A stretch of DNA of 64,000 nt, taken from NCBI GenBank assembly GCA_963575745.1, contig CAUYUJ010008557.1:248001-312000 (forward strand), in the 5' to 3' direction. Positions 41,452 to 51,265 of the stretch are shown here, in pieces. The notes below the pieces were generated by a model. That model worked only from the letters and a program-made list of their open reading frames with translations. It was not told the DNA's origin and did no database searches. A program made the translations under genes and the position numbers. This DNA is from Prorocentrum cordatum. Lineage: Eukaryota > Sar > Dinophyceae > Prorocentrales > Prorocentraceae. How positions within the stretch are numbered: position 1 is the stretch's first letter; every line of letters begins with the position of its first letter.

Positions 41452-42583
41452 TCAAAGCACGGGGAGAGCGTAGTGCGAGCTAGACAGCTGCACCACTGGT
41501 TCCTCGTGGCCGTCAGCGAAGACCAGGGCGGACCTCTCCTTGATCAAATCCGCTCCAGCCTTCTCCAGATAGTCCAGGCCCAGAAGCATTGGGGACTTCG
41601 TCTCGACCAGGTCGAACCACAGCTTGTTGTCGTATTCGACCAGCGCCACCGGATGCTCGAAGCCGAACTTGCCGATGGACTGGCCTTTTTTGCCTCTGTG
41701 AAGGTCCGGTGGGCGTCCTGCGCGTACACCTCCGCGTCCTCGGCGTAGGCCCCCAGCGCCTCGAGGTCCTCCTTGTCGACCTCCTGCTCCTCGTAGTGGA
41801 TGTCCGCCTCGTCTACCTCGTCGGCTTCCTCCTCGAAGTAGCTCGGCTCCTCCTCCACGTCGTCTTCCTGGTAGTTGACCCTGGACCGCTCCCGGCGAGG
41901 ATCTCGACCTCTTGGAAATCGTACTTCACGACGTCGCGATACCAGGTTGTCCCTCGCTAGCAGGTCCTTGTCGGCCCACGCGTAATTCAGCTTCTCGATG
42001 ACTGATTCAATATTCCAGTCGTGTAGTCCTGCCACCACCGCGGCCCGCCCGCTTGGGTCCAAGTTCGCATTCGCCAAGAAGATGATACCACGCAGCTCGT
42101 CTGGGATGAGATCCAAAGCCTCCAAGTCTGGGCAGATCGCCCGCACGCTCTTCTCTATCTCCTGGTAGGCGTCCTCCTCCTGCTCCGCGTAGAGTCCGAT
42201 CGTCTGACCAAGCCTCCTCACGCGTGGCCCTGCCGCGTCTTCCGGTCATAGTAGTACGAGAAGACCTTGTCCACCACGTCGCTCGAGGCCTGCTTCCCCA
42301 AGCTCCTCTGAAACGCCCTGGTCAAGTTGTCGGGGCCCTTCTCGCCGACGATCGAATCCGTCTCGTCCTCCACTCGCGGTAGTCGCAGGGCCAGCTTCCT
42401 GTGCGCGGTGTTCTTCGGCAGCGCCTGAACTAGTCGCGGACCGAGTAGCTTCCTGTCCTCTTCCCTCGTCGAAAGAGTGAGAAGCTCCACCTCGGCCTGG
42501 TGCTCGTCCAGCGTCTCCGCCTTGTCGCCCCGCGTAGGAATCCTCTGGAGATCTACGTTCTGGCCCGTGCTCGACGACACCAT
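41452..42583 (-). pseudogene. gag: Copia gag and protease tail, copy 1 (frameshift and deletion)
   Basis: ATG at 42583: SSSTGQNVDLQRIPTRGDKA, then the helical capsid-like region to DKVFSYYYDRKT. A 2-bp insertion (CTGCCGCG against CTGCCG in copy 2, near 42232) shifts the frame. The sense resumes as RRLGQTIGLYAEQEEDAYQE and runs through an acidic linker (YQEDDVEEEPSYFEEEADEV). About 530 bp present in copy 2 (zinc knuckle and protease active site) are missing at about 41680. Only the protease tail remains (KLWFDLVETKSPMLLGLDYL). Gag would form the particle; this copy cannot. Confidence 0.82.
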
Positions 42584-42608
42584 TTCCCGTCAGGCACTAC
42601 CAATCTCG

Positions 42609-42878
42609 CGTCGCTCTCGACTGGGTTTCTCGCCAGAATTCTTGAAATAGTCGATAACGAAGAAATCAATTTCAAATACACGAATGTCGGACATGAGAAT
42701 GACTCTTTTCCTCGCGGCTAGCGCCAGGGGCTGGTTCACCAGCCGAATCAAATTGCAGTTCGATATGGAAACCGCGCACAGAGAGCTCGAGCACTAAATA
42801 GAACTACGGAAAACGGGTCTCCGGCAAGCCTGTAAGGCAACTTCCGAAAACTCGTTCCGAAACCCGATTTCTACGACA
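42609..42878 (-). repeat. Copia 5' LTR (LTR-B)
   Basis: 270 bp, collinear with LTR-A and LTR-C. It differs from LTR-C at about 15 positions by eye. The gag start lies 26 bp inside it. Confidence 0.92.
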
Positions 42879-43022
42879 CCCTCCTCCTCCTCACTCAAAT
42901 TAGATGCTCTGTCGCCATTTGGCCCCAGGGCTGGCGCGTACAAGCGTATATTGCAAAAAGGAAAGGAGCTCGCGTACATCTCTTATCGCCGCCGTGCCAA
43001 CCTCATCGCCACCACCACCGCC
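42879..43022. repeat. Duplicated flank F, copy 1
   Basis: From CACTCAAATTAGATGCTCTG to the ACCACCACCGCC run, nearly identical to 44934-45085. It is not retroelement-internal sequence, so it was duplicated together with the adjoining LTR and gag. Confidence 0.88.
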
Positions 43023-43039
43023 ACCACTCCTCGTGGCCG

Positions 43040-44618
43040 TCAGCGAAGACCAGGGCGGACCTCTCCTTGATCAAATCCGCTCCAGCCTTCTCCAGGTAGT
43101 CCAGGCCCAGAAGCATCGGGGACTTCGCCTCGACCAGGTCGAACCGCAGCTTGTTGTCGTCTTCGACCAGCGCCACCGGATGCTCGAAGCCGAACTTGCC
43201 GATGGACCTCGATGATGGTGTCCTGGATGGCTGCGGCCAGGTCGATCCCGATCATGCTCTTCGAGGCTCCCGTGTCGATGATCGCGTAGCCAACCATCTC
43301 CTCGTGTACCCAGCCAGCTTGACCGTCCTCGGGAGCGTTGCCCTCATTGCCGTAGTTGTTCTCGACGTCGTCCTCGGCGTCCACGAAGCCCTGGGCGGCC
43401 ATCTGCATGTTGTTGCCGTCGTTGCCCGTGTTGCCTCGCTTGGGACAGTCCACGGCACGATGAGGTCCCTGGCAGATCAGGCACTTGATGCCCTTGCCCT
43501 TACCCTTGGGGGGTCTCCTCTGAGCCTCTGAGCTGGATGTGGCGCTGGTGGCTGCTGTACTGCTCGTCGCTATCCTCCTCGTGGTGCTGGTGGTCGTGGA
43601 GCCCTGAGCGCCGCCTTCGCCGTGTTGATCGTCTTCTGATCCTTGAACTGCTTCTCGGGGATCTGGCCGATCCCGATCACTGGAAAGTAGCCGCTCCTAT
43701 TCTTCGCAGCCTCCGCCAGCAGCCTCTTTGTCTCCGTGAAGGTCCAGTGGGCGTCCTGCGCGTGCACCTCCGCGTCCTCGGCGTAGGCCTCCAGAGCCTC
43801 GAGGTCCTCCTTGTCGACCTCCTGCCCCTCGTAGTGGATGTCCGCCTCGTCTACCTCGTCGGCTTCCTCCTCGAAGTAGCTCGGCTCCTCCTCCACGTCG
43901 TCTTCCTGGTAGTTGATCCTGGACCGCTCCCGGCGAGGATCTCGACCTCCTGGAAATCGTGCTTCACGACGTCGCGATACCAGGTTGTCCCTCGCTAGCA
44001 GGCCTTGTCGGCCCACGCGTACTTCAGCTTCTCGATGACTGATTCAATATTCCAGTCGTGTAGTCCTGCCGCCGCCCTGGCCCGCTCGCTTGGGTCCAAG
44101 TTCGCATTCACCAAGCCGATGATGCCACGCAGCTCGTCTGGGATGAGATCCAAATCCTCCAAGTCTGGGCAGATCGCCCGCGCGCTCTTCTCCATCTCCT
44201 GGTAGGCGTCCTCCTCATGCTCCGCGTGGAGTCCGATCGTCTGACCAAGCCTCCTCGCGCGTGGTCCTGCCGTCTTCCGGTCATAGTAGTGCGAGAAGAC
44301 CTTGTCCACCACGTCGCTCGAGGCCTGCTTCCCTAAGCTCCTCTGAAACGCCTTGATCAAGTTGTCGGGGCCCTTCTCGCCGACGATCGAATCCGTCTCG
44401 TTCTCCACTCGCGATAGTCGCAGGGCCAGCTTCCTGTGCGTGGTGTTCTTCGGCAGCGCCTGAACTGGTCGCGGACCGAGTAGCTTCCTGTCCTCTTCCC
44501 TCGTCGAAAGAGCGAGAAGCTCCACCTCGGCCTGGTACTCGTCCAGCGTCTCCGCCTTGCCGTCCCACGTAGGAATCCTCTGGAGATCTACGTTCTGGCC
44601 CGTGCTCGACGACGCCAT
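43040..44618 (-). pseudogene. gag: Copia gag and protease, copy 2 (fuller, frameshifted)
   Basis: ATG 44618: SSSTGQNVDLQRIPTWDGKA through AGPRARRLGQTIGLHAEHEE to LKYAWADKAC, where a 1-bp deletion (GCAGGCC against GCAGGTCC in copy 1, near 43999) shifts frame. It continues LLARDNLVSRRREARFPGGR and the acidic linker. After another shift near 43600 come PPKGKGKGIKCLICQGPHRA with a C-x2-C-x3-H-x4-C zinc knuckle (about 43455-43485), GYAIIDTGASKSMIG with the protease catalytic DTGA (about 43260-43285), and a C-terminal stretch to 43040. Gag packages RNA and the protease cuts the polyprotein. The two copies carry different lesions, so they decayed independently after duplication. Confidence 0.85.
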
Positions 44619-44663
44619 TCCTCGTCAGGTTCATTGAAACCAAGCTCCGCATTACCTATCTCG

Positions 44664-44933
44664 CGTCGCTCTCGACGGGGTTACTCGCCAGAGTTTTTGA
44701 AATAGTCGATGACAAAGAAATCAATTTCAAATAAACGAATGTCGGAAACTAGAATGACTCTTTTCCTCGCGGCTAGCGCCAGGGGCTGGTTCACCAGCCG
44801 AATCAAATTACAGTTCGATATGGAAACCGCGCACAGAGAGCTCGAGCACTAAATAGAAGTACGGAAAACGGGTCTCCGGCAAGCCTGTCAGGCAATTTCC
44901 GAAATCTCGTTCCGAAACCCGATTTCTACGACA
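44664..44933 (-). repeat. Copia LTR, third copy (LTR-C)
   Basis: 270 bp. It differs from LTR-A at about 17 positions by eye. Its inner side faces gag copy 2, its outer side flank F copy 2. Confidence 0.92.
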
Positions 44934-45085
44934 CCCTCCCCCCCCTCACTCAAATAAGATGCTCTGTCGCCGTTTGGCCCCAGGGCTGGCGCGTACAAGC
45001 GTATATTGCAAAAAGGAAAGGAGCTCGCGTGCATCTCTTATCGCCGCCGTGCCAACCTCATCGTTGCCACCACCACCGCCCGCAA
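44934..45085. repeat. Duplicated flank F, copy 2
   Basis: CACTCAAATAAGATGCTCTG onward matches 42879-43022 with few changes. Beyond 45085 the two sequences part, marking the duplication breakpoint. Confidence 0.88.
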
Positions 45086-45779
45086 TTGTAGTGGGTAGCG
45101 GAGTTGGGAACGATCCCGGCTCGCGATCCACGGAACACGCGCAGAGTGCGAACTCGGCGCTCGTTCGCGCTTCCCTCGCCTCCGCAATGATAGCACCCTC
45201 CATTCCCTGAAAAGCCAGTGCTGCTGGCTGTTCTGCAAGCCCGCGGGCAATTCGCCCCGACGAGGCTAACGGGTAACACCAGACCGTGTGAATCCCTGCG
45301 GGAGCCCGGCTGCGAGGGCATGGGCAGCTTTTGGTTACGCGCATGTGAGCATCTGCCCGGGGGATCGACACGACGTTTCTCTACTCACTTCGCAGCCGTC
45401 CGGTACCGACCGCGGACCGCAGTTTCGTGCGTTGGGCCGCATGACTGGGCCAGTACTCGGGCTCGGGCTGTGCGCGACTGGCTTGCGTCCTAGCGAGCAC
45501 GCTGCGCGCCCCAAGCGTGTCACTGTTTGTTAGCGTACTTGTTTCACCACCGACAGCATCCATTGCGGGCATCAGCACCGCTACCTTTGCCCCCAGCACC
45601 GAGATGGCATTCGTCCCTGTGCAGGTCCGCGCACCATGGCGCCTTCACAGCTACCATCGTGGTGGTGTCTTGCAGAGGAGGATATCCATCCTGGCGTTTT
45701 GGGGCAGCATCACCATTCCCTCCGGGATCGCCTTGCGCTGGTTCGCCTGCATGATGCCTGAAGGAGACGGATAGCAAGC

Positions 45780-46680
45780 CGAAGGCGGTGGCAGGGGAGG
45801 CACCACTTCCCGCCACCCGTCATAGTCACCCGAGCGAGAGTCCGTCTGAAATGTCCGCCATTGGGTGCAGGATTTGCTCGCCTGGAGCGCGCTCGCCACC
45901 GGCATGGGCAGCGCCCAACAATGCGCTACCAATCTCCTGAACTTCGGTGGCGCCGCCCGCGAGCTCACTCGTGCCATAAACTGCGCGGAGATGACAGATC
46001 GAGGACTGGTTAACGGACAGCAAGAAGACGCCGCCCCCTACCTCATCGCGAAACTCGCGACCGAATTTGGATAAGTTGGCTGAGGGTCACGTTTGCAGGC
46101 CACCTGCGAGTTCTTGGAGTTTTCGAGGCGCCGTAACGAGACCACCCACGCACTGCTCTCGCGGCGTCTTTCGTTGTGATTCCGAACTACGCATAACGGT
46201 GGAGCTGCGATGTCGTGGGAAGGCTGCAGCTGGCTGCTCCTCCGAGCGGTCGGCGTCGCCGCCAGCCAGCTCATGGCGCTACTCCAGCCTTGCGACAGCC
46301 GATATGCCGCTACGGAGCCTGAGTTCAACAGGCTGAGGACCATGCTCAGGCGCGTGGGTCGCGCAGTGGAGCATGCGCCGAACAACGTCGCCGGCGCCCT
46401 TCGTTCGCCGCCGCCCTTCGGCTCGCGGGCATGGCCAATGACGATGGAATTGGCGCGCGCGCAGCAGACCCTAGGCACTCGCGAGGGCTCGATCCTTGAG
46501 CTGCTAGCCCCGCGGAACTCCCCGGCGCCAAAGGTGCCCCAACGTGCGCCGGCAGCTGTCAGCCGAGCGCTGCGCCGCCGCAGGTTGCACATCCTGTCGC
46601 CGCGCGGCCGCGCGCAGAGGAAGGGCGGGCGGACTTCGACTTCGCACGTGGCGCCAGTTCCGACGCCGGCTCAGATCTAG
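45780..46680 (+). pseudogene. Gag-like segment of element 2
   Basis: HWVQDLLAWSALATGMGSAQ, then NLLNFGGAARELTRAINCAE and GLVNGQQEDAAPYLIAKLAT in one frame. After frame changes come the segments MSWEGCSWLLLRAVGVAASQ, LMALLQPCDSRYAATEPEF and LRRVGRAVEHAPNNVAGALR. The pattern (W.QDL..W, LGG.ARE..R.I, VNG...DP..YL...L...F, EGC...LLRA.G....QL..LLQPF, LR..GH..E.AP.N.A..L) is a gag type I know from dinoflagellate retroelements. No single frame spans it, so it is not translatable as one protein. Confidence 0.6.
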
Positions 46681-47099
46681 GACCGATCGGACAGAAGCTG
46701 ATCCCCAGCCCAGATCGACGCCCAACTGTTCTGGCAAATGAAACATCATAGGCGTCAGTGGCGACGCCGCGCGAACGAGCCCGCCGGGAATTCCGGATAC
46801 TCGCCAAGATGAACAAGTGGCACGCGTGCCCTGGCTCTTGCACAATTGAGAGAAGAAGCAGGCGCCTTGTGCCGCGCCAGTGTGCGTCGACTGGGCCTGT
46901 CTGAGTGGATCTGTCGGAAAGCGGAGGAATGGGGCATGGTGCGATGACGTCGCAGCGCGCTTTACGAAGGCTCGGGAAGTCGATTACGGGCCCCGGGGCC
47001 ACGGAGGCAAGGGAAGGGGGGGGTCAAGCTAGGTGCGATCGCGTCAAAATGTGACATTATACACCTCCCTCTCATTTTGTCGGTTTCCAGACGGCCGAA
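46681..47099. other. No feature recognised
   Basis: Mixed sequence between the gag-like segment and the G-rich satellite. Confidence 0.4.
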
Positions 47100-48275
47100 G
47101 ACAGGCCTCCATGAGGGCTGCGAAGAGGGGGCCTCGCAAGGTGGGCCCCCAGGGCCCCAGGGAGGGAGGGGCGGGGGCGAGCTCGACGAAAATACAAGGG
47201 CCCGTGGCGCAGGGGGGCACCCAAGGGAGGGGATGGCGCTCGACGAAAAATTAGGGGGGGGCCCGGCGCGCAGGGACGGCCACAGGCCTTGACCCTCGCT
47301 GGGAAGGGGGGCAGGAAGGGGCGAGGGCACCCCGCGGGGGGATGGTTCAGAGCCGGGGCTCGGAGGGGGGGGGGGGGGGGCATGGAGGGCGAACGAACGA
47401 CCACGGCGAAAAAAAGTGTCCCGGGGGTGCGGGCCGAGGGGGGCGAAGGAACAGGGCGGGGGCGGGGGGGGGGCGAGGGGGCGGACGACGACAGGACAAC
47501 GAAAATGAAATTTCCGTTGCCCAGGGGGGGGCCCCAGCCTGGGCGGAGAGGGGCTGCCGAGGGGCCCACGGGGGGGGTGGCCCCCGAGGGGCCCACGGGT
47601 GCCCAGGGGAGCTGGGTCGCAAGGGGGAGGGGGGGGGGATGGGGGGGGGGCGAGCCCAGGGGAGCTGGGTCTCAGACAGGGAAGGGGGGGTGCGAGGGGG
47701 GCGAGCGACGACGCGACGCGACGAGAATAAAGGGTTCCATGGCAAAGGGGAGCTGCCCTGGGAAGCTTGGGCGGAGGGGGCCCCCAAGGGGCCCGCGCGG
47801 GGGGGGGGGGGTCAGGGGGGGCGGCGGGCGAAGAGGGGCGGGCGAACGACGACCCGACATGGCGAACATATAAGGCCCCGTGGCCCAGGGGGGGTTGCCC
47901 TGGGAAGCCTGGGCGGAGAGGGGCTGCCGAGGGGCCCGCGGGGGGGGGGGGGCCCAGGGGGGCTAGGTCTCAGGGGGGAAGGTGCGGAAGGGCACGGAGG
48001 GGGGGCCCAGGGTGGCTGCCCTGGGAAGCCTGGGTGGAGGGGGGCTGCCGAGGTCAGGGGGGGGGGGGGGCGGGCGGGCGGGGGGGCATGGAGGGGTGCG
48101 CCAGGGGGGCTGCCCTGGGAAGCCTGGACGGAGGGGGGCTGCCAAGGGGCCCGCGGGGGGGTGGCCCAGGGGGCCTAGGTCTCAGGGGGGGGGGTGCACG
48201 CCCAGGGGAGTTGAGTCTCAGGGGGGGAGGGGCGCGAGGGGGGCGAACGACGACGCGACGCGACGAAAATAAAGA
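47100..48275 (+). repeat. G-rich satellite with GACGAAAATAAA-type islands
   Basis: G-runs alternate with blocks such as TGCCCTGGGAAGCCTGGGCG, GGGGCTGCCGAGGGGCCC and GGGTCTCAGGGGGG. At least seven AT-containing islands (near 47181, 47238, 47405, 47497, 47716, 47860 and 48258) read like GCGACGCGACGAAAATAAA. Spacing is irregular, from about 60 to 400 bp. Strand bias is extreme: G on plus, C on minus. Long open frames through it are Gly/Arg artefacts. Confidence 0.88.
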
Positions 48276-48298
48276 TGTCCGAGCTCTAGAGCACAGCT

Positions 48299-48775
48299 GT
48301 GCAATATAATAAATGCGCGTACTCTGGCAAGGGTAAAGACAAAGGCAGAGGGTCGCAGATGCAGGCGCTCCTCGCCCGACTGACCGACGACCAGGTCGAC
48401 GACGCGACTGCGGAGGCAGCGGCAATTGCAAAGGCAAAGGCGCGCGTTCCAGCGGCAGAGGCAAGGGCCGCGAACGTAACTCTCAGGGGCTTGGCGGGCC
48501 GTCAACGCGCGGCATCTGCGGCCCGGAGTTCCACGTTAGAGCTGACTGCTCGCGGTTCGGCCCTGGGAGCTCAGGTGCCCCGGGGTGCGGCGCGACCTTC
48601 GGGGGCAGCGCCCGCTGCGCCGACTCGGGGCGCATCGGTGGTGCTTTGTGTGCCGGCCCTCTCGCTGGCATTTCAGGAGTTGCTTTTGCGGCCGTCGAAG
48701 CTCCCCGCGACCGCAGACGGGGGCCCGCTTATCTCCGGCGCAGCCCGTCACCGAAGACCCCCGGCAGATGCCTGA
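48299..48775 (+). pseudogene. Probable gag C-terminal segment of element 2
   Basis: KCAYSGKGKDKGRGSQMQAL then LARLTDDQVDDATAEAAAIA and KAKARVPAAEARAANVTLRG. A KGK-rich stretch followed by an Ala-rich helix fits the tail of the gag region. Later residues become Ala/Arg/Pro-rich with no clear identity. There is no zinc knuckle. Assignment depends mainly on position between gag and protease. Confidence 0.4.
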
Positions 48776-49646
48776 TTCTACCTTCGGCGCATGGTCGGCA
48801 GCTTCGCTGGCCGCTGCCCAGAGCCGCGCGTGCGCGGGCGCGTCCGTCATTCCACCTGCCCTTCAGATGTTCAGCATTGCCCGCCGCCCTCGGGGCAACT
48901 ACTTCCCGTGCTGCCGCCGTTCCAGGGCGCCGCGCCCGCGGCCTCGGAACCGGCCGCTTTGTCTGGCCGTGCGCGCCCGAGAGCTGGCGCCGATCCGTAG
49001 GCGGCCGCTCTGCGGGGCCCCCTCGAACTCACCGCTATTGATCAACGGTGCAGCGCGGGGGCCTCCATTCGCCCGGCGGGGCAACTCGCGGTCCCCGACG
49101 ATCAGCGAGTCGCCGTTTCACGCGTCGGCGGATTCGGCCAGCTGGCCCAATTTCGACAAGGTCAGCTTGGACGGTGAGCCGCGCCCGACAGGCCTCAACG
49201 CCGTGACTGCGCGCGCCTCGCCGAGGCACCTGCTGCGACAATCATGAGTGACATCGCGCGCGACCGAGCCCCCGAAATGCCAGCGCGACATCTGCCCCGG
49301 CTAATCTCGAGACCGAGCGCAACGCTCGGATGGAACGGCGCCGCGCTCACCGCCATGAACGGGCCCGCAATCTGACGACTTAGTCGCGGCTGGTCCGCCA
49401 GCGGCGTAACCGCCGCCTCTTGTTTGAAGACCAACGGGCGGAGTCGGGGATTGAGTGTGTGTGCGCCAAGATAGGACTTCGTGCTCTCCTTCAGCGTGAC
49501 TAGCAGTTTTATCAGAGCTGCGCCGACGCTAGGGCCGCCGCGAGTCCGCGCAACTTTCAGCTCGAAGGGCCGTCGAAGCCCGACAGCGAGATGACCGGGC
49601 GCGGGCGCGAGCGCCCTTCTCGCCATGCTCTGCGAGCAGACAGCAC
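48776..49646. other. Inside element 2; no domain recognised
   Basis: GC-rich, open in several frames, none with a motif. Confidence 0.4.
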
Positions 49647-50400
49647 TTGGCGGTACGAGCGGTCGCGCGCATCCACGGCGCAGCCCCTGCCAATGCGGCG
49701 CCCGCCGCGCCTCGGGGGGCGCAAATACAGGAACTCACGTTCAGCGCGCCAGCGCCCACGCGGGGACAGCAGTCACCGCGAGGCTCACCACAGCTTGGTG
49801 GGGCCCTCGCTTGCGCCTGGTGGCCCGCCAACGATCCCACCGACGCGTTCGCCGCCCTGGCATGCCGCAGCCGCGCTCAGCTTCCCGTTGGCGAACTTCG
49901 CGCGATCGTAGATCCTGGAGCATGGGCGAACCTCGCTGGGGATTCGCTCGCGCGCCATCTGCGCCGACGTGCCGTCGATGCAGGGCGCCGGCCGCGGCGC
50001 GCCCCCATGGCCGAGCCCTTGAGCATCCAAGTTGTCGGCGACGTCCAGATCTGGCGGCCAGCAGGCACAGTCGGCATCCCACTGCATGAGGCACCGATCG
50101 GACACCTGGCCATGGTCATCGACGACCTCAGGAGGGCGGCGCAGGCGCCCGGCGGAGTTCCAGACTGCTGCGCGCAGCTGCGCGGCTGCGCGACCACGCC
50201 GACGAGACAGAGACGGAGACGGAGGACGCCGCGCCAGGGCAGGGGGGAGCTGCCGCTCTCCCCGCTGAGGCCGAGCAGGGTTCAACCCTCGGCCCCCGAT
50301 GGGCTGAAATCCCCTCGCGGCGCGCCCCGGCTCTTCTCGCCAGGGAACCATCGTGCGCCGCGCCTGCTTCAGCGTTCGAGTTCGCGCGATAAGGTGCAAG
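49647..50400 (+). pseudogene. Aspartic-protease-like segment of element 2
   Basis: ELRAIVDPGAWANLAGDSLA (VDPGAW at 49908-49925), RHLRRRAVDAGRRPRRAPMA, then SIQVVGDVQIW and GIPLHEAPIGHLAMVID. The order (hydrophobic-Asp-x-Gly-Ala, W.NL.G, VQGVG, I.LHEAP) matches the VDPGA-type retropepsin-like domain found in dinoflagellate retroelements, with the Asp at 49911-49913 as the expected catalytic residue. It would cleave the polyprotein. The frame stays open to 50879, but sense fades after about 50180. Confidence 0.6.
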
Positions 50401-51265
50401 GGCTCTTGAGCGGCATGGGCGGCAGACACGGCCAATTTATCCTATGCAAGTTCCCTCCGCAAATATCAGTCCCAAGTATCCAAGCCGCCCGGTATACCTA
50501 TGCATCGACTTGGATCATGATGCCGCCTAACCGCATTTTAATCGAGTCCGTGACAATGTGCATGCGACTGGCATGCAGGAGAAACCACGTATTCTGTGCT
50601 GCGATGGATCTCGGCAACAGACTCGACATGACCGTCGGAGTGGTAACGGCTCCAGCTATAGGTATGAGATTGGTAACTATCAGATTCTTCGGGCTGGGGC
50701 CCACGCCTGAATCCCGCATCAAATCACCGGCCAAGACAGCGTTCCACATCGCCGCGATGAGCGAACGAGGAACCTGCCTGGAGCGCACATGCCCCAAATG
50801 CTTGGTGCGCCAGGCCAGCTGGGGTCGACAATTCGACGGCGTCCGCGGCGCGACTACAGGAAACGACCGCAAACCGTGAAGCACAGACCCAGGCCATGAT
50901 AACTCAGGCAGAGGTGATGCTGCAGCTGCACTTGCGACTGGTGAGCCACTTTTGGATTGGTCAGAGCAGGGTTCGCTGCCCAGGTTGAGTCTACGGTTGT
51001 CAGGCCCACGAACACGCCTGCTGCGCTGCTGGCGAGGGGGCTCCTGCAGCCTCGCCGCGCGCCCTGCGTCCTCCACCCCGGACTACTCGTCTGCCTGACA
51101 ACCCCGACTCAAATAAGGATCATCGACAACGAAAATCCATGTGAGCACAGTTTAGTGGTCTACGACATCCACCAGTGCAAGTAATACAGCGACTGCCGAC
51201 TATTGGATCACCAACGCGAGTGAGAGCACCATGACTCGAGTGCACGTGCTGCTCTGAACCAACAT
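50401..51265. other. Inside element 2; no domain recognised
   Basis: Open frame to 50879 with CRRNHVFCAAMDLGNRLDMT but no identifiable motif. 50880-51265 is not convincingly coding. Confidence 0.4.

Larger units (their letters stand above)
34693..42878 (-). mobile_element. Ty1/copia LTR retrotransposon (element 1)
   Basis: Two 270-bp LTRs (34693-34962 and 42609-42878) enclose, in minus-strand order, gag, aspartic protease tail, a His-rich/unknown region, a methyltransferase-like domain, integrase and RT/RNase H. Integrase upstream of RT marks the copia class. LTR ends are TGTCG...CGACA at 34693-34962. At the other LTR the last base is changed. The LTRs differ at roughly 6% by eye, so the insertion is not recent. 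No clear target-site duplication was seen; both flanks are CT-rich. Defects: gag frameshift and internal deletion, frameshift near 40085, insertion in integrase, altered RT catalytic motif. Confidence 0.9.
43023..44933 (-). mobile_element. Tandemly duplicated partial copia copy (gag/protease + LTR-C)
   Basis: Starts abruptly in the protease tail (TCCTCGTGGCCGTCAGCGAA, the sequence also at about 41500), continues through gag to ATG 44618 and ends with LTR-C. There is no integrase or RT. Together with flank F it is a second copy of 41500-43022, arranged head to tail. Confidence 0.85.

Noticed and set aside
34693-42878. Target-site duplication for element 1
   Set aside because: Both flanks are CT-rich (CTCTCG and CCCTCC). 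The similarity is compositional and no exact 5-bp repeat was found.
47289-48309. Gly/Arg-rich open frames of up to 278 codons
   Set aside because: They are translations of the G-rich satellite in all three frames, with no domain.
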